From Moricandia arvensis (taxonomy: Eukaryota > Streptophyta > Magnoliopsida > Brassicales > Brassicaceae), in contig CAJHQP010002803.1 of the NCBI GenBank assembly GCA_905132765.1, forward strand, positions 1-64,000: 64,000 nucleotides of DNA, given 5' to 3'. Position 1 is the first letter of the stretch; each line of letters starts with the position of its first letter. Positions 34,938-48,645 of the stretch are shown here, in pieces. The notes under the pieces are model-generated. The model ran no database searches and was not told the DNA's origin. It worked only from the letters and a program-made list of their open reading frames with translations. Made by a program: the position numbers and the translations under genes.

Positions 34938-37900
34938 ATGGCGAAGTTTTCGAATCGCGACGACGCTTACTCTTCCGAGGAGGAAGACGAGCATGTTGAG
35001 AACAACGTGGGGGAAGAGGAAGACGAGGAGGAGCTTGAGGCCGTTGCTCGGTCTTCTGATTCGGAAGAGGAAGCTGTTCCCGAGGGATCTGAGGAAGAGA
35101 TCGTCCCAATAGAGGATGATTACGAGGTAATCGGAAGCGAAATTTCACTGAACGGTTGATTGTTTGCTCATTTGTGTTGTGATTTTGTGTGTGTAGGATG
35201 AGGAAGACGATGAGAAGGTTGAGATCAGCAAACGCGAGAAAGCTAGGCTTAAGGAGATGCAGAAGGTGAAGAAGCAGAAGCTTCAGGAGATGCTGGACTC
35301 TCAGAATGCTTCCATTGATGCGGATATGGTGTGTTGATTGTGAAATTATCTTATGATTCTTTAGGAATTGAGGGAATCTGATTTTGTTTACATGGATTTA
35401 GAACAATAAGGGGAAAGGGAGACTGAAGTTTCTTCTGCAGCAAACTGAGTTGTTTGCACATTTTGCTAAAGGTGATGCATCATCTTCTTCTCAGAAGAAG
35501 ACGAAAGGAAGGTGTGTTGGATGCAATTGATTCATTAGATATAGGTTTCTTTACTGTTTTGGTATTGCAATATGAAATTAATGAGCATAGCCCTGTTTTT
35601 TCTTGTTTTAATTTTTATTACCTTAAGGGGTCGTCATGCTTCCAAAGTAACTGAAGAGGAGGAAGACGAAGAGTATTTGAAGGAAGAAGAGGGTGGGTTA
35701 GCTGCATCTGGGAACACAAGGTTGCTCACCCAGCCGTCTTGTAAGTACCTGTGTTTTACTCTTAGGTCTTGAAGTTTTGTATATTGATCATTTGTCTGAG
35801 AGCAAGAACTGCAATGTAATTGATATCTCTTTCCATAACCGTAACATATAACTGTTGTTGCGACCTAGGTAGTATAGTGTAAAGTTTAATGGGAAAGTTC
35901 AGGATTCATCTTTTTCTTCTCAACTTACAGGTATTGAAGGGAAGTTAAGAGATTATCAGTTAGCTGGTTTAAACTGGCTCATCCGGCTGTATGAGAATGG
36001 CATTAATGGGATTCTTGCTGATGAAATGGTAAACAATGGTTCCCCTAAGGGCAAGCAATACAAGCTCTCTACTTTTTTATGATGCTAATCATGATACCAT
36101 TCCTTTCCTGTTTCTAGGGTCTGGGGAAGACACTTCAAACTATTTCTTTGTTGGCCTACCTTCATGAATACAGAGGAATCAATGGACCTCATATGGTAGT
36201 TGCTCCAAAGTCAACCCTTGGTAACTGGATGAATGAAATTCGCCGGTTTTGTCCTGTCTTGCGTGCTGTGAAATTCCTCGGTAATCCTGAGGAAAGGGTA
36301 AGCAACGATCTGCAGGCCATTTCAGAGTTCCATGTAAATGTTTAACCCATGGATTCTGATAAGTCTGGTAATAATGCAGAGACATATTCGCGAGGACCTG
36401 CTAGTTGCTGGTAAATTTGATGTATGCGTCACAAGCTTTGAGATGGCCATCAAAGAGAAGACAGCTCTGCGTCGCTTTAGCTGGCGTTATATTATCATCG
36501 ATGAAGCGCATCGAATCAAGAATGAAAATTCACTCCTTTCGAAAACCATGAGACTTTTTAGCACCAATTATCGGCTTCTTATCACGGGAACCCCCCTTCA
36601 GGTGTTTGCTCTACCTTATTCTTGAATATTGGTTACATGTGTCTTCTTGTTAAGTTGCTTTTGATTGTATGAGACAACCTATCTTGTACAAGTCTGTTTA
36701 CTCTTTTTTTTGGGTTCCTTATACCTCATATTTTCTTCGTATATGCAGAATAATCTCCATGAATTGTGGGCTCTTCTGAATTTTCTTCTGCCTGAGGTCT
36801 TCAGCTCAGCAGAGACTTTTGATGAATGGTTTCAAATTTCTGGCGAGAATGACCAACAGGAAGTTGTCCAACAACTTCACAAGGTATGTGTGTACTTATT
36901 GCTTTTATCGATTTAACATGTCTTACTTGTTAGACTAATCACCCTCCTATCTTCTTAGGTCCTTCGGCCATTTCTTCTACGAAGACTTAAGTCAGATGTT
37001 GAGAAAGGGTTGCCACCAAAGAAGGAGACGATACTTAAAGTTGGCATGTCTCAGATGCAAAAACATTATTACAAGGCTTTACTTCAGAAGGATCTTGATA
37101 CCGTTAATGCTGGTGGAGAACGCAAACGTCTGCTAAACATTGCAATGCAACTGCGTAAATGCTGTAATCATCCTTATCTCTTCCAGGGTGCAGAGCCTGG
37201 TCCGCCATATACCACAGGAGATCACCTGATAACGAATGCTGGTATGACTAGCATTCACACTAAATTATTCAGATGTATGTGTAAATGTTTATTGAAGCAT
37301 CTTTATCTATTGTTTTCAGGTAAGATGGTCCTTTTGGATAAATTGCTTCCTAAGTTGAAGGAACGTGATTCGAGGGTGTTGATATTCTCTCAGGTAAAAG
37401 CTGATACCGAACATATGTAGATAATTATTTCTTACGGTTCATCTTCTTTGTTTCCTTTCTCGATTTGAAGCCTGAGCTTTTTTCTCTTCTTTACCCATGT
37501 CAGATGACAAGACTTTTGGATATTCTTGAGGATTATTTAATGTATCGTGGCTATCTATATTGCCGTATTGATGGAAATACTGGTGGTGATGACCGAGACG
37601 CCTCCATAGAAGCCTACAACAAGCCAGGAAGCGAGAAATTTGTTTTCTTGTTATCTACTAGAGCAGGAGGTCTTGGTATTAATCTTGCTACAGCAGATGT
37701 TGTAATTCTTTATGATAGTGACTGGTAAGTCTCTTGTCATCCACTGTAGTTTGTTAGTATTCTCTTCACTTTTGAGTTTTGACGTCTCTGGCGGATTTTG
37801 GCAGGAATCCTCAAGTCGACTTGCAAGCTCAGGACCGTGCCCATAGGATTGGTCAAAAGAAAGAAGTCCAAGTGTTCCGATTCTGCACTGAGGTTGATAT

Positions 37901-40207
37901 TCCCCCCCCCCCTTTCATGTCAAGTAAAAACAGACCATAACAGTTCGAATTAATTATGTTTTGCTTGTTTACAGTCTGCTATTGAGGAGAAAGTGATTGA
38001 GAGAGCTTACAAGAAGTTGGCGCTTGATGCTCTGGTTATTCAACAAGGAAGATTAGCAGAGCAGAAGAGTAAGTTTTTTTACGACGAGTGCAAAATGCAT
38101 TGGTTCCTCTTTTGACAGAATTAATTTTTTATTGTTACTATATGCAGCTGTCAATAAGGATGAGTTGCTTCAAATGGTAAGATATGGTGCTGAGAAGGTG
38201 TTCAGTTCTAAAGATAGCACAATTACAGACGAGGATATTGATAGAATCATTGCGAAAGGAGAAGAGGCAACAGCTGAACTTGATGCCAAAATGAAGAAAT
38301 TCACAGAGGACGCTATACAGTTTAAAATGGATGACAGTAAGGGTGTCCTGAACCTTTTATCCATTCTGTTGTGTTAATAGTGTACATGATGATTTATTGC
38401 TAATCAATCTACCTATTTATCACAGGTGCTGACTTCTATGATTTTGATGATGACAATAAGGTATGTCTTGTAGTATATCTCTTTTCATATTTATGCGTTC
38501 ATGTCATATCCTAGTTATGACACATGATCTGCGTCACCGAAAGTCAAATTTACCAGTATTTTCAAATTATGTTTTATAGGATGAGAACAAGCTTGATTTT
38601 AAAAAGATTGTAAGCGACAACTGGAATGATCCACCGAAGCGGGAGAGAAAGCGCAAGTAAATATTCTTTTGCCTTTCTTCCATAAATTTTATCTAAATTG
38701 AAACCCATTTGGTTTATTTACTGCATCATCAGCTACTCTGAAGCTGAATACTTTAAGCAAACATTGCGTCAAGGTGCTCCATCTAAACCTAAAGAGCCTA
38801 GAATTCCGCGAATGCCGCAGTTGTAAGTACCTTCATAAACGCTACTCTGCATATGTGAACTGCCTGTTCCCTACCTTGATAGTATTTTTCCGCCTAGAAA
38901 CTTAATATCTTGTCCATCCTGCAGGCACGATTTCCAGTTCTTCAACAATCAGAGATTGACCGAGTTGTATGAAAAGGAAGTACGCTATCTCATGGTAAGG
39001 CTCTTTAAATGAAATTCTTGTCACTGTTTTAATGTGCTTAAGAGTGAGTTAACGACTATTAAAATGATTATGCTCGTCTTTGGTTTCAGCAAACACATCA
39101 GAAAAATCAGTTGAAAGACACAGTTGATGAAGAAGAACCAGAAGGTGGAGATCCTTTAACTGCTGAAGAAGTAGAAGAAAAGGAGGCTTTATTGGAGGAG
39201 GTAAAGTGGAAACATTTGATGATAAAGGTGTCTTAGACATTTGATTCGTTGGTCTTTATTGAATTGTTAATCTCTCCAGGGTTTCTCAACATGGAACAGA
39301 AGAGACTTCAATAGTTTCCTGAGGGCTTGCGAGAAGTATGGCCGAAACGACATCAAAAGCATCGCCTCTGAGATGGAAGGTAAAACAGAGGAAGAGGTTG
39401 AAAGATATGCCCAAGTATTCAAAGAGCGATACAAGGAGCTGAACGGTATGTAACACAACACCTTCTGATCTTACTCTACTGAGTGAACTAATTATTTCCT
39501 CAAGAAAGAGCTTATGCTCACATTTCCCCTCTATATTTGCAGATTATGATAGAATCATAAAGAACATTGAGAGGGGAGAGGCAAGAATCTCTAGGAAAGA
39601 TGAAATCATGAAAGCCTTAGGGAAGAAACTGGATCGCTACAGAAACCCTTGGCTGGAAATGAAGATTCAGTATGGTCAGAACAAAGGGAAGCTGTACAAT
39701 GAAGAGTGCGACCGTTTCATGGTCAGTGTGTTATCATTAATCGTTTCCTTTTTTCACGTTTTTGTTTCACTAATCTAACATGAAGCTGTGAAAACTTTGT
39801 TGGTTAAAAAACAGATCTGTATGATCCACAAACTTGGTTATGGGAACTGGGATGAGCTAAAGGCAGCGTACAGGACATCGCCTTTGTTTAGGTTCGACTG
39901 GTTTGTGAAATCCCGCACAAGTCAGGAACTTGCTAGAAGATGCGACACTCTGATTCGACTGATTGAAAAGGAGAACCAAGAGTTCGATGAGAGAGAGAGG
40001 CAAGCCCGTAAAGAGAAGAAGCAGCTCGCAAAGGTAAAAACAATATAACTTCTGTAGTTGCTTTCTTTTGATCTGATTAGTTCCTTTGGATGCTTTTATA
40101 CTCTTTTTGTTTAATCTGTGAAGGGTGCAACTCCATCAAAGCGACCTTTAGGAGGACAACCAAGTGAGAGCCCTTCATCATTGAAGAAGCGAAAGCATCT
40201 TAGATGA
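34938..40207 (+). CDS. CHR11: ISWI chromatin-remodelling ATPase, CHR11-like
   Basis: Twenty-three exons: 34938-35126, 35197-35328, 35402-35511, 35628-35740, 35931-36028, 36118-36297, 36380-36601, 36749-36883, 36959-37241, 37320-37393, 37504-37724, 37805-37892, 37975-38068, 38148-38336, 38426-38460, 38580-38656, 38733-38822, 38925-38994, 39090-39200, 39280-39445, 39543-39721, 39815-40033 and 40124-40207. They give 1052 residues (Arabidopsis about 1057). After an acidic N-tail comes the SNF2 ATPase, with D-E-M-G-L-G-K-T at about 209-218, D-E-A-H at 315-318, and the C-terminal lobe with S-T-R-A-G-G-L-G-I-N-L and Q-A-Q-D-R-A-H-R-I-G-Q. HAND, SANT and SLIDE regions follow (F-S-T-W-N-R-R-D-F opens SANT). 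ISWI enzymes space nucleosomes in the nucleus with DDT-domain partners. No frame breaks. At3g06400 lies here in Arabidopsis (memory). Confidence 0.96.
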
Positions 40208-40631
40208 TATATTCTATCTGATCTCTATCTAAACATTTTCCAGAATATCAGCTTGCTTTGTTATAAATAACTAAAACATAAAACTTAAACATAGCAGGTG
40301 AACTTCATTCTGGTTTGGTGAATGTTGTCATGGTTACTTGAATTTAAGTTAATATTTAGAACTTTATTTGCCTATGTTCTCTTTGTGGTCATGGGATTGA
40401 AAGTGAAAACGTGAATCGAATGTCTTGTGAATAAGGCCATTTATTAAGTAGTAAACATTGTTCAAGAGAGATGGCCGTATGAGAGAAACGTATTATATAT
40501 GGACAAGTGGTAAATGACAGAAGCTTCGGTTTGGTCTCTCTCTGCTTCCATCAAATCTCAGACCCCAAAAATAATCTTCTTTTCCTCTTCCCTTAATGTT
40601 GTTTTTAGTTCATTAATCTTTTCCTTTACTT

Positions 40632-42507
40632 TTAACTTGAAGAAGCCTTAGCTTCTATACTGCCACTGACGCTAGCTGAGTCACCACTAGTCTCTGCTGG
40701 CTCTTGACTGCTCAAGCCACTGACCATAGGAGAAGAAACTGCAGCAGTCACAGCCTCTGTGGTGGGTTCACTGCTCGAGCTTACTGGAGCTGATGCGCCG
40801 CTGAGTGATGATGATCCGATTGGGTATGGAGCCACAGGCATATCCGTTAGTGAAGAAGCAGACGGGCTGTAGCTAAGTGAAGAACTCGTCGAGTGATCGA
40901 ACTTACACGCTGGTCCAAACTTGCAGATTCCATGTTGCGCAAAGTGAGTGCATTGCGCTGCGCCCTGTGTGTCAAACATACATTTAAGAAGTTTTCCCAG
41001 AGTTGTGTTCATAGAACAAAGGTAAAAGACTTACTGGGCGAAGAGGAAGACCAATGGAGCTGAAGAGAAGACCAGTTTTAGGTTGAACTGCATCTAGAGG
41101 ATGATGGTATCTACAGGAGGATCCAAATTTACAGTCTCCAGTTCTCATAAAGTATTGACACTCAGGTTGATCAGGTCGCTGAGGAAACGACTCTTCTTTT
41201 GAGGTAGTCAAGGAAGGCCCACCAGATTGGTATGTTCCTGTATAAGCAGTCCCTGAAGGAGATAACGGCGCCATTCCATAAACAGAGCTCGGTCCAATAA
41301 ACGGTTGTGTTCCAGGCGAAGGCATTGCAGTTATAGAAGCCTAATAAAAAAAAATCAAACGATTCATTTAAAAAATGAAGAACGTTAAAGAGCTGAGATG
41401 AAGGCTTTTAGATTGAACACCTGGTACGGATTCCAACCAGGGTATGTAACCATTCCAGGAGGCAGAACCATAGGAGGACCGTACTGACTTGGAAGATAAG
41501 AACCAGGTAGAAGAGAAGGCCTTGCCAAAACTAAACCATACTGTTGGGAGGGTTGAGACTGAAGAGTTGGATAAATAGTGTGTAGCTGCTGTTGAGGCTG
41601 CGGCTGCTGCTGCTGTTGTTGAGGTGGTGCCTGTACAGAGAGTGGCACTGGATGGTTGAATCTACAGGTTAAACCGAATTTACACTGACCGGTTCTCATG
41701 TAGTAAGAACACTCTTTCTCTCCCTGTAATCAGTTTCAGAGGAGCTTCAACACAAATGTCCTTATGATCATTAAACCAAATGAGAGAGAGAGAGAGTATA
41801 GAACACAAACCGGGCGTAATGGATATCCCAAATAACTTAGCGAGACAGGCGCAACAGAACCACCTCCTTGTCTGGGATGATGATACTTGCAAGAAGCACC
41901 GAACTTACACGTTCCCGTTCTCATAAAATGCTACGCAACAAAACAAACAAAGAAACAATCTAAAGTTTGAAGCTTTCTTACAAAACAAAACTGCATTGCT
42001 CAAATCCGGTTTAGAAACAGAGATTGGGTATTACAAAACCTGACAAACCGGTTGTCCCATCCTCTCCGGTAAAGCTCCATCTCCTCCTCTCACACCTCCA
42101 ATAACCTAATCAAGAGCTTACAATACTCAATTCCACGATCTGAAACCGAGGAATCGAAGATCATGAATCAAAAAATAGAAACTTTATTACCGCTCCACGA
42201 TCTCGTGGGTGATTAAACCGACATCTCGACCCGTACCCGCAAGCTCCGGTTCGCAAGTAATAAATACAATCAGGCTCATCAGGTCTCTCCGGATACGATT
42301 CTCCTCCTCCAGCTCCACCACCGATCATCCCTGACCGCCACATCGAAGCTACAAGAACACACATTTCAAAACAGATCCTTTAACCTCACAACGCCAATCG
42401 CCGAATAAACAAGACATTTTACCTTGAACTCCGGTTTGGCCTGTGGTCCATTCAAGAGACGGATCCGATCGCGACCCTTCTTCACCGGAGCGACCGTACC
42501 GCTCCAT
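40632..42507 (-). CDS. Five-finger CCCH zinc finger protein, C3H34-like
   Basis: Seven exons on the minus strand: 42507-42423, 42348-42191, 42105-42040, 41930-41811, 41723-41421, 41340-41035 and 40964-40632, giving 456 residues. Five C-x8-C-x5-C-x3-H fingers are seen: C-I-Y-Y-L-R-T-G-A-C..., C-Q-H-F-M-R-T-G-T-C... (split by an intron after Q), C-S-Y-Y-M-R-T-G-Q-C..., C-Q-Y-F-M-R-T-G-D-C... and C-T-H-F-A-Q-H-G-I-C.... A Gln/Pro-rich linker lies between fingers three and four, and the C-tail is Ser-rich. This is the plant ZFN-type layout, expected to bind RNA or DNA in the nucleus. It stands tail to tail with CHR11, the stops about 425 bp apart. At3g06410 (AtC3H34) lies here in Arabidopsis (memory). 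Confidence 0.93.
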
Positions 42508-42720
42508 TTCTACACAGAGAGACAAATCCCTCACACAGGCACACGAAAGGAGAAACCTTTCTTTCTACTTTTGTCTGAATGTCGAGAGCTCAGATCGTGA
42601 GGGGTTTTGCTTCCACACCACTCTCTCTATCTCTCTATCTCAGTGGCTTGATCTCTCTCTCTATAGCTTCAAAGCTACAACAGTTTTTGAACTAAAAAGA
42701 GAAAATTATTTTATATAATT
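42508..42720 (-). promoter_or_regulatory. C3H34 leader, CT/GA-rich
   Basis: Runs of CTCTCT and TCTATCTC on the plus strand (about 42620-42665) read as GAGA-type tracts on the gene strand just upstream of the start. Likely leader/promoter; inferred. Confidence 0.35.
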
Positions 42721-42955
42721 TTCGGCTTCGATTTTGTTTTTATTTTTTATATAGGGAAAAGTTTTAATTTTTATTTTTCTTTTTGGAAGGTGATGGGAGG
42801 TTTTGATCTTTCTTTATGCGTGCTCGCTTTTTTCGTGGGTGTTTTGCCGGTGTTGGTTAACGTACGCGCCAAACATACTATCAGTGACTCCTCTTTCTTT
42901 TATTTTATTTTTTTAAAATAAAAAGAATGAAAGTATGCAACTGTAAATTGAAAAT

Positions 42956-43340
42956 ATATTTTGTGGGGTGAATTATTTTAGTGTAAAATTACAAAATTTA
43001 TACAACTGCAAAGATTAAACTCAGTTTTTTTGTATAGAAAAGCTTTTCTAAATATATTTTTTTGTGGTGAATTATTTTAGTGTAATTACAAAATTTATAA
43101 ACTACAATTGCTAGATTAAACTCAGTTTTTATATATATTTTGTGGGGTGAATTATTTGAGTGTAATATTTTAAAATATTATAAACTACAATTGGAAATAT
43201 TAAACTCAGTTTTTTTTGGGTTTAGAAAAGCTTTTCTAAATATATTTTGTGTGGTGAAATATTTTAGTATAAAATTTTTAATTTTATAACTACAATTGGA
43301 AAGATTAAACTTCATATTTTTTTGTATAGAAAAGCTTTTC
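42956..43340. repeat. Tandem array of four diverged ~80-110 bp units
   Basis: ATATTTTGTGGGGTGAATTA-like text recurs at about 42956, 43053, 43131 and 43240. AGATTAAACTCAGTTTTT and, in three copies, the palindrome-like AGAAAAGCTTTTCT follow each one. Units differ in length by internal deletions. Confidence 0.75.
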
Positions 43341-46300
43341 TCCAATCACTAGGCTGTCATTTTGGGTAGTACTTTGAACCTATTCTATTTGTTGTTTATT
43401 TGTGCATTCATGTATAGGAAAGCGACTTTGGTTAGATTTTAGCTTTGATATACAACCCAGTACTAGATTATTGTAGAAACTTTTGTATGGCCAAATTTGA
43501 TTCCAGTTTAGTTAAGTGGTGTTCACATTACAAGAAACTATAATTATTTTAGCTAAATCAATAACATTTGATATTTGACATGTGAAACTGTTCTTCGAAT
43601 ATTCTAACTCATTGTATTATTTAATCTCAATAACCATGAATCAGGCGCGTGAATAATTCAGTTTACTTTTGCTAGCAATAAAACAAGAGTAATGACTTTA
43701 CTTACATCACTTAAAGAAGTCAAATTGGTTTGGTCGTGAAATGACTAATCTAACGGCAACAAAAAGCATCAACCTGATGACCAAACGGTCCAGATCTACT
43801 ATAAAGTCACTGTCCATTGAAGTGCTGACGCATTGAACCCAAGGACTCCTTGATATTGAGTGTAGTTGGTAAAGAAGCCCATTCTCTTCATAAAGTTCCA
43901 AAGTAGAATTTTAAATGATTTTTTCCCCACTCAATGAGAGTTAATTTGAACAATGAATAACTAATTTAAATCAAATTTAGTTTGTTTAGTTATAGTTTGA
44001 TTAAACTTAAAAGAATAAAAACCTGCATTTTTTTTCTAGTGTGAAGTGGCTCTAGGGTTTTCTTCTTTCAATAGTTGTCTAACTTTTTAGATAGTAGATT
44101 TATTATTAATTTGTATGCTTTTAAAGAAACTTTACAAGGTTAATAGTACATTTACCGATGCCCCTATTGGGAATCTATTTAGATATGTTGCTATATTTGA
44201 AATAATAATAAAACTAAATTTTAACCCACCTTTTTAAGGGTAGGTTTATTTTTGGTATATTAAAAATTATATATGATAAAAAATATTTTGATTTCTATTT
44301 TTAAAAATCGAAAGTACATTTTGATTACTTTTTGAAAAAATATAGCATTTATGATTGTCATATTCTGTTGAAGTTGTTATATTTAGGTAAAATATGAAAT
44401 ATTATAAAAATAGATGGATAGTTGAGTAATACGGATAATTATAAATATTTATTTTAATTAAATGTTACTATAAATTATGTAATACACTAATAAATTTAAA
44501 TCAATCCAAAAATTAAATGACAACTTTCAATGATAGATAAATTTAGGACTCTATTTTATTTGAGTATATGTTCAAGATCTCGCTCACCAAAAAGACATTT
44601 CGTATTATACGAATCTAAAAAAGTGTTTATAGTTGAGACAATATTTGAGATTCCTTGTCAAAAGCTATCCAATTTTTAAAGTTGAAAGGTGGAAATTACT
44701 CAGCCTAATGACTAATGAGCACTAAAAGCATTTGCAAATGAAGTTTAGAGTAATATTAATGTCAATAATAATATATAATGAAAAGAAAAAAAAATAAAAA
44801 TGTAGAAGGTCTGACTTGGCAAGGAATGAGCCACATGTGACCAGCTTTTGGAGATTGTGTTATTCCCAAAGGATCTTTTGGACCATAACATCCCTCCTTT
44901 CTTCATCTACCAAATGTCGGTGAGCATATTTACATTTTTTTCTTCAAATATTAAATTTCAGTACACATAATTTCCAACTTTAAAAATTACTACTAATTAT
45001 AATATTGGGCGGAGTTAGGCACGATAGCATCGTTGTCTTATTTGTTGCATGACGTTTTGATTGTGAAAAATAAAAATAAAGATTTTATCTGTTTATAATA
45101 TTGCATGTTTTAAAAAAAATGTTTCAAAAAATACATTTTTACATGTTTGATGCATGTTTTATTAAATATCAATGATTAATTATAAATTTCCAAAAATGAT
45201 TGCAATTATTTAATTTTTATTGGTTTAGAGTTATGGAAAAAATACAATCACAAAATATATATATTTATTATATGTTTTATTAATATTTATGAAAAATCTA
45301 GAATGTGCATCATATTGAAACAAAGGAAGTATATAAAAATATTCTTTCATACAATGCTCTCTTGCAATAGATTTTTTATGGCTGTATACAGATTATTTGA
45401 ATACTCGATATGATTTTCGGTTGTCTTTTGAAAAATAAATTAAACTATCTTCAAATCAACTAAGAGATTACTACACTTATTGGTTCATGAACTGGTTTTA
45501 TGAACCAATGAAATATTCCATAAACTTGTTATTTTTATACAACACTTATTGGTTCTTTTCAAAGTAGAATCTTCATCCACAGGTTATCTGTTTCTTCCAA
45601 AAACTTTTACCGACAGGAATACTGTGAATACACAAAAACATTGACTCATAAAGATTGTAGAATCATTTTGTGGGGGGACAACAAAAAGAAAGAGATATCA
45701 TATGTATAACCTTTATTCTTTTTGTTTTTATTTTTTTCATATTGTGAAGAAGCTTGAGAGTTTCATTGCCCATCTTGATCAGATGATACCTTAGAGAAAG
45801 ATTTTAAAAGGTCCAGGGAACAAGTCTACAACACATTTTAATTATTATGAAAATGTTATTCCTTATCCAGACATCACCAAAGAAGATAGATAGATACTTC
45901 AATATCTTTGCATTGAGGCTTCGACGTGTTGAACTGCTCTTACTCGACTGCTAAGTCCCTGAACACACAAATAGTCAAATAGCTTTTCTTTTTGCCTTAA
46001 GATTATGCTTTGATTCCTTCTTATCAGAAACATGTGAAATTTCATAAAACCAGAGTACGTAATGCTACACTTTAACAGACATGTATAAGCAAATATTCTA
46101 AATTATGGGGATGGGGACGGTTTAATATACCTACTACTGCGCAAAACTAATTCATATCTTTTCTAAATACCTATAAAATTCTGTGTTTCTGTTTACAGTC
46201 CATTTTCACATAAAAATTTATATATGGATTATATTTCCATTTAAAGAATAAACTGAATTTTCCATAAGATAGTAGACTGGGAACTAATTGAAGAGAAAAC

Positions 46301-46605
46301 AATTAAGTGTTATGGCTGCTTTAATGAACCTAACAAAATTTAAGAAGAATCCAATATGGCATGTAAACATACGTCTAATGACCAACGAACTGTTGGCCAA
46401 GTGTAAAAGAGTGTCAGTAGACATTCTGCTACTCGAATTCATTTTATTGAGAGGATTATTTACAATATTTAGATTCCTGACAAAGAGTAATTCTTTTATT
46501 TAATATTTTACCAAAAAAAAACTTAAAATGCTTTTTTTTTTAACTTCAAAACGCATTTTCTTGCATGAAAAAATCATGAATGAACAGATAAAATGCATCT
46601 GAGAC

Positions 46606-46810
46606 CATGGGCGGATCTAGAAAGGTTTATTATAGGGGGCAAAATTTTTAAACTTTAAAAAAGGGAAATTTAACCTTATGTTTGAGTTTTTATGGGGGGC
46701 AAGTTCAACCAAATTCTTCAAAATTTATTATAAATAGTAAAGAAAAACTATATTTTTGTAAAATCCATAGGGGGCAGATGCCCCATCCTTGCTGTGTGTA
46801 CATCCGCCAC
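46606..46810. mobile_element. hAT-type MITE, 205 bp
   Basis: Ends are CATGGGCGGATCTAG and ...ACATCCGCCAC (inverted GTGGCGGAT). TGAGAC flanks both sides (46600-46605 and 46811-46816). The interior is G-run rich and non-coding. A related but incomplete left end (CCATGGGCGGACG) occurs near 61692. Confidence 0.6.
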
Positions 46811-47462
46811 TGAGACACGTTTAAACCACATAACCCCAGATTAGTTTACAGCTCATGATCAGAAAACAGTATAGTACTCAGTACACATTATAAAAGAAAT
46901 GTGCCTCGAGCCACTTTAAGAATATCTTTGTGTGTTGACGAAAAAGAGGAAAAAGAAGATTGTGATCAAAGAAGCCCATTAGGGTACTTAACAAATACTA
47001 TTGTTTGTCAATAATATTCTAAAATTCGTTTTCAATTCAAAAGGCCCAATCAGGTCCAAATAACAAAGAAAGTCGCAATTCGTAAAAGGATATACACAAA
47101 CAATATTCTACGAAAGTTTGCGGTTCAGCTTAAAACATGATCACACAACACATAATCCAAGTCGTGTGGAACACGTATAACGCACCAATATTGAAATGTC
47201 TTACGCCTCATTTCACCATATTATCTCCCAAACTTACGTGATTGATGATATATATTCCATTTTCTGAGGGAAGGACAAAGAAAAAAGGTATCGTGTGAAT
47301 CATACCATCACTTTGTTTTATTATTATTACCTTTGTGTGCAACATGATTTACAAAGTTTAATGTTTAATGTTTAAAGCTTTTCTGTACAAACATATGCAT
47401 CAAACAAGACGGATTATTCATAATGAGCTTTTGAAATAATAAGCATTTAATGATCTTTTTGG

Positions 47463-48503
47463 TTAGCCGAATGTTTTCTCGGTGCTGTAAGTCATGTACA
47501 AGAACCCATCTTGTTCCTTGAAAGTATTGTACAAAGAGTCCATGCAACTAGCTGCAAAAAATCAAGAGAAGAATTAATGGATTGTTTTATTAGGAAATGA
47601 TTTTAACGTTGGTGATGCATGATTAATTAAATTTACGTACCCGTTTGAGGAAGTGTGTTGTGTACAAAAACAAAGAGAGATTTAGATGGATCTAAATGTA
47701 GTCTATTGCTTAGCATGTGAATGAAGTGTCCAACAGTCATGTCTCGTGGGACCAAGTATCTGCACCAGATGAAAATGTGATACATTAATCAGTTAGTTTA
47801 GTTTATACATTCACTTTGTTCCAACATATAAGTTGAAGTGAGAAACTTACTTGTTCTTCTCCATGTCAGGGAGGTCTGCGTTTGAATATTTCTCAATGAT
47901 CACCTGTGATTGATGAAAGGATATAAATAAAAAAAAAATATAAATCAAACATTAAAGACACATTATGAATGGAGTCATAAAAGACTCAGATTAGGAAAAG
48001 ATAAAGGTTGACTCAATCATTAGATCATGTAGATGATCAGAATAATTGATAACAATTATTCATTTTATTCGGATTAATTAATAATTGAATTTTTGTTCTT
48101 AATTATACAGCCAAAACATAGTCACATGATTGCTGCCAACCTTTTATTTTATTTGATTGCAACCATTAAAGAACAAAATAGCTAGTCCCTAAGAATTGAC
48201 CTGAGTGAATCAGATCATAGAAACAAAATCATTTGAACCCTAAGGAGATCCGCAACAGCAAAGCAACTCAGACCGAACCACCACTAAACGATGAACTAGA
48301 CATGAAACTTAACTAACCGGAACTCTATCTGGATATTTAGCAATGATGCTCCTCGACTCTTTCAATCTCTCATCTGCACCACCCCACAATCACAACCGAT
48401 CAAGATATAAAAAAAGAGAATGAATAATTAATCAAAAAAGAGATATTAACAGGAACAAACCAGCCGAGAATTGATCCTTGAAAGACTTGACAACAATCCC
48501 CAT
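47463..48503 (-). CDS. ATG8H: Autophagy ubiquitin-like protein ATG8h
   Basis: Five exons on the minus strand: 48503-48461, 48373-48318, 47903-47851, 47759-47641 and 47551-47463, giving 119 residues. The chain opens M-G-I-V-V-K-S-F-K-D-Q-F and contains R-V-P-V-I-I-E-K-Y-S, D-M-E-K-N-K-Y-L-V-P-R-D-M-T-V-G and S-L-F-V-F-V-H-N-T-L-P. ATG8 is conjugated to phosphatidylethanolamine on forming autophagosomes and recruits cargo receptors. The chain ends E-K-T-F-G with the glycine as last residue, so it needs no ATG4 trimming before ATG7/ATG3 conjugation; this sets the ATG8h/i subgroup apart. At3g06420 lies here in Arabidopsis (memory). Minus-strand GGCCCA/TGGGCC motifs sit upstream at about 48646-48680. 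Confidence 0.95.
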
Positions 48504-48645
48504 TGTAGATATCTAAGCTATTGTTTTTGTCTTTGCAGAGCAGAAGAACGTCTTCAACTTTTCTTTTGGTGCTACCCTTTGATTGTTTGACAAGAAAACA
48601 TAAGAGAGAAATGAGACATGTATATAGAATAGCCAAGCATTTACT

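Larger units (their letters stand above)
42721..47462. other. Long AT-rich intergenic stretch
   Basis: No gene recognised. It holds a four-copy tandem array (42956-43340) and a hAT-type MITE (46606-46810). Other short open frames (for example near 46288-46503) show no signature. The end near 47463 is likely the ATG8H 3' UTR. Confidence 0.5.

Noticed and set aside
34600..35148. Minus-strand frame of 182 codons over the CHR11 start
   Set aside because: Antisense of CHR11 exon 1 and its leader; composition explained by the acidic codons on the other strand.
46288..46503. Plus-strand frame of 71 codons
   Set aside because: Short, no family features and no promoter-like sequence before it.
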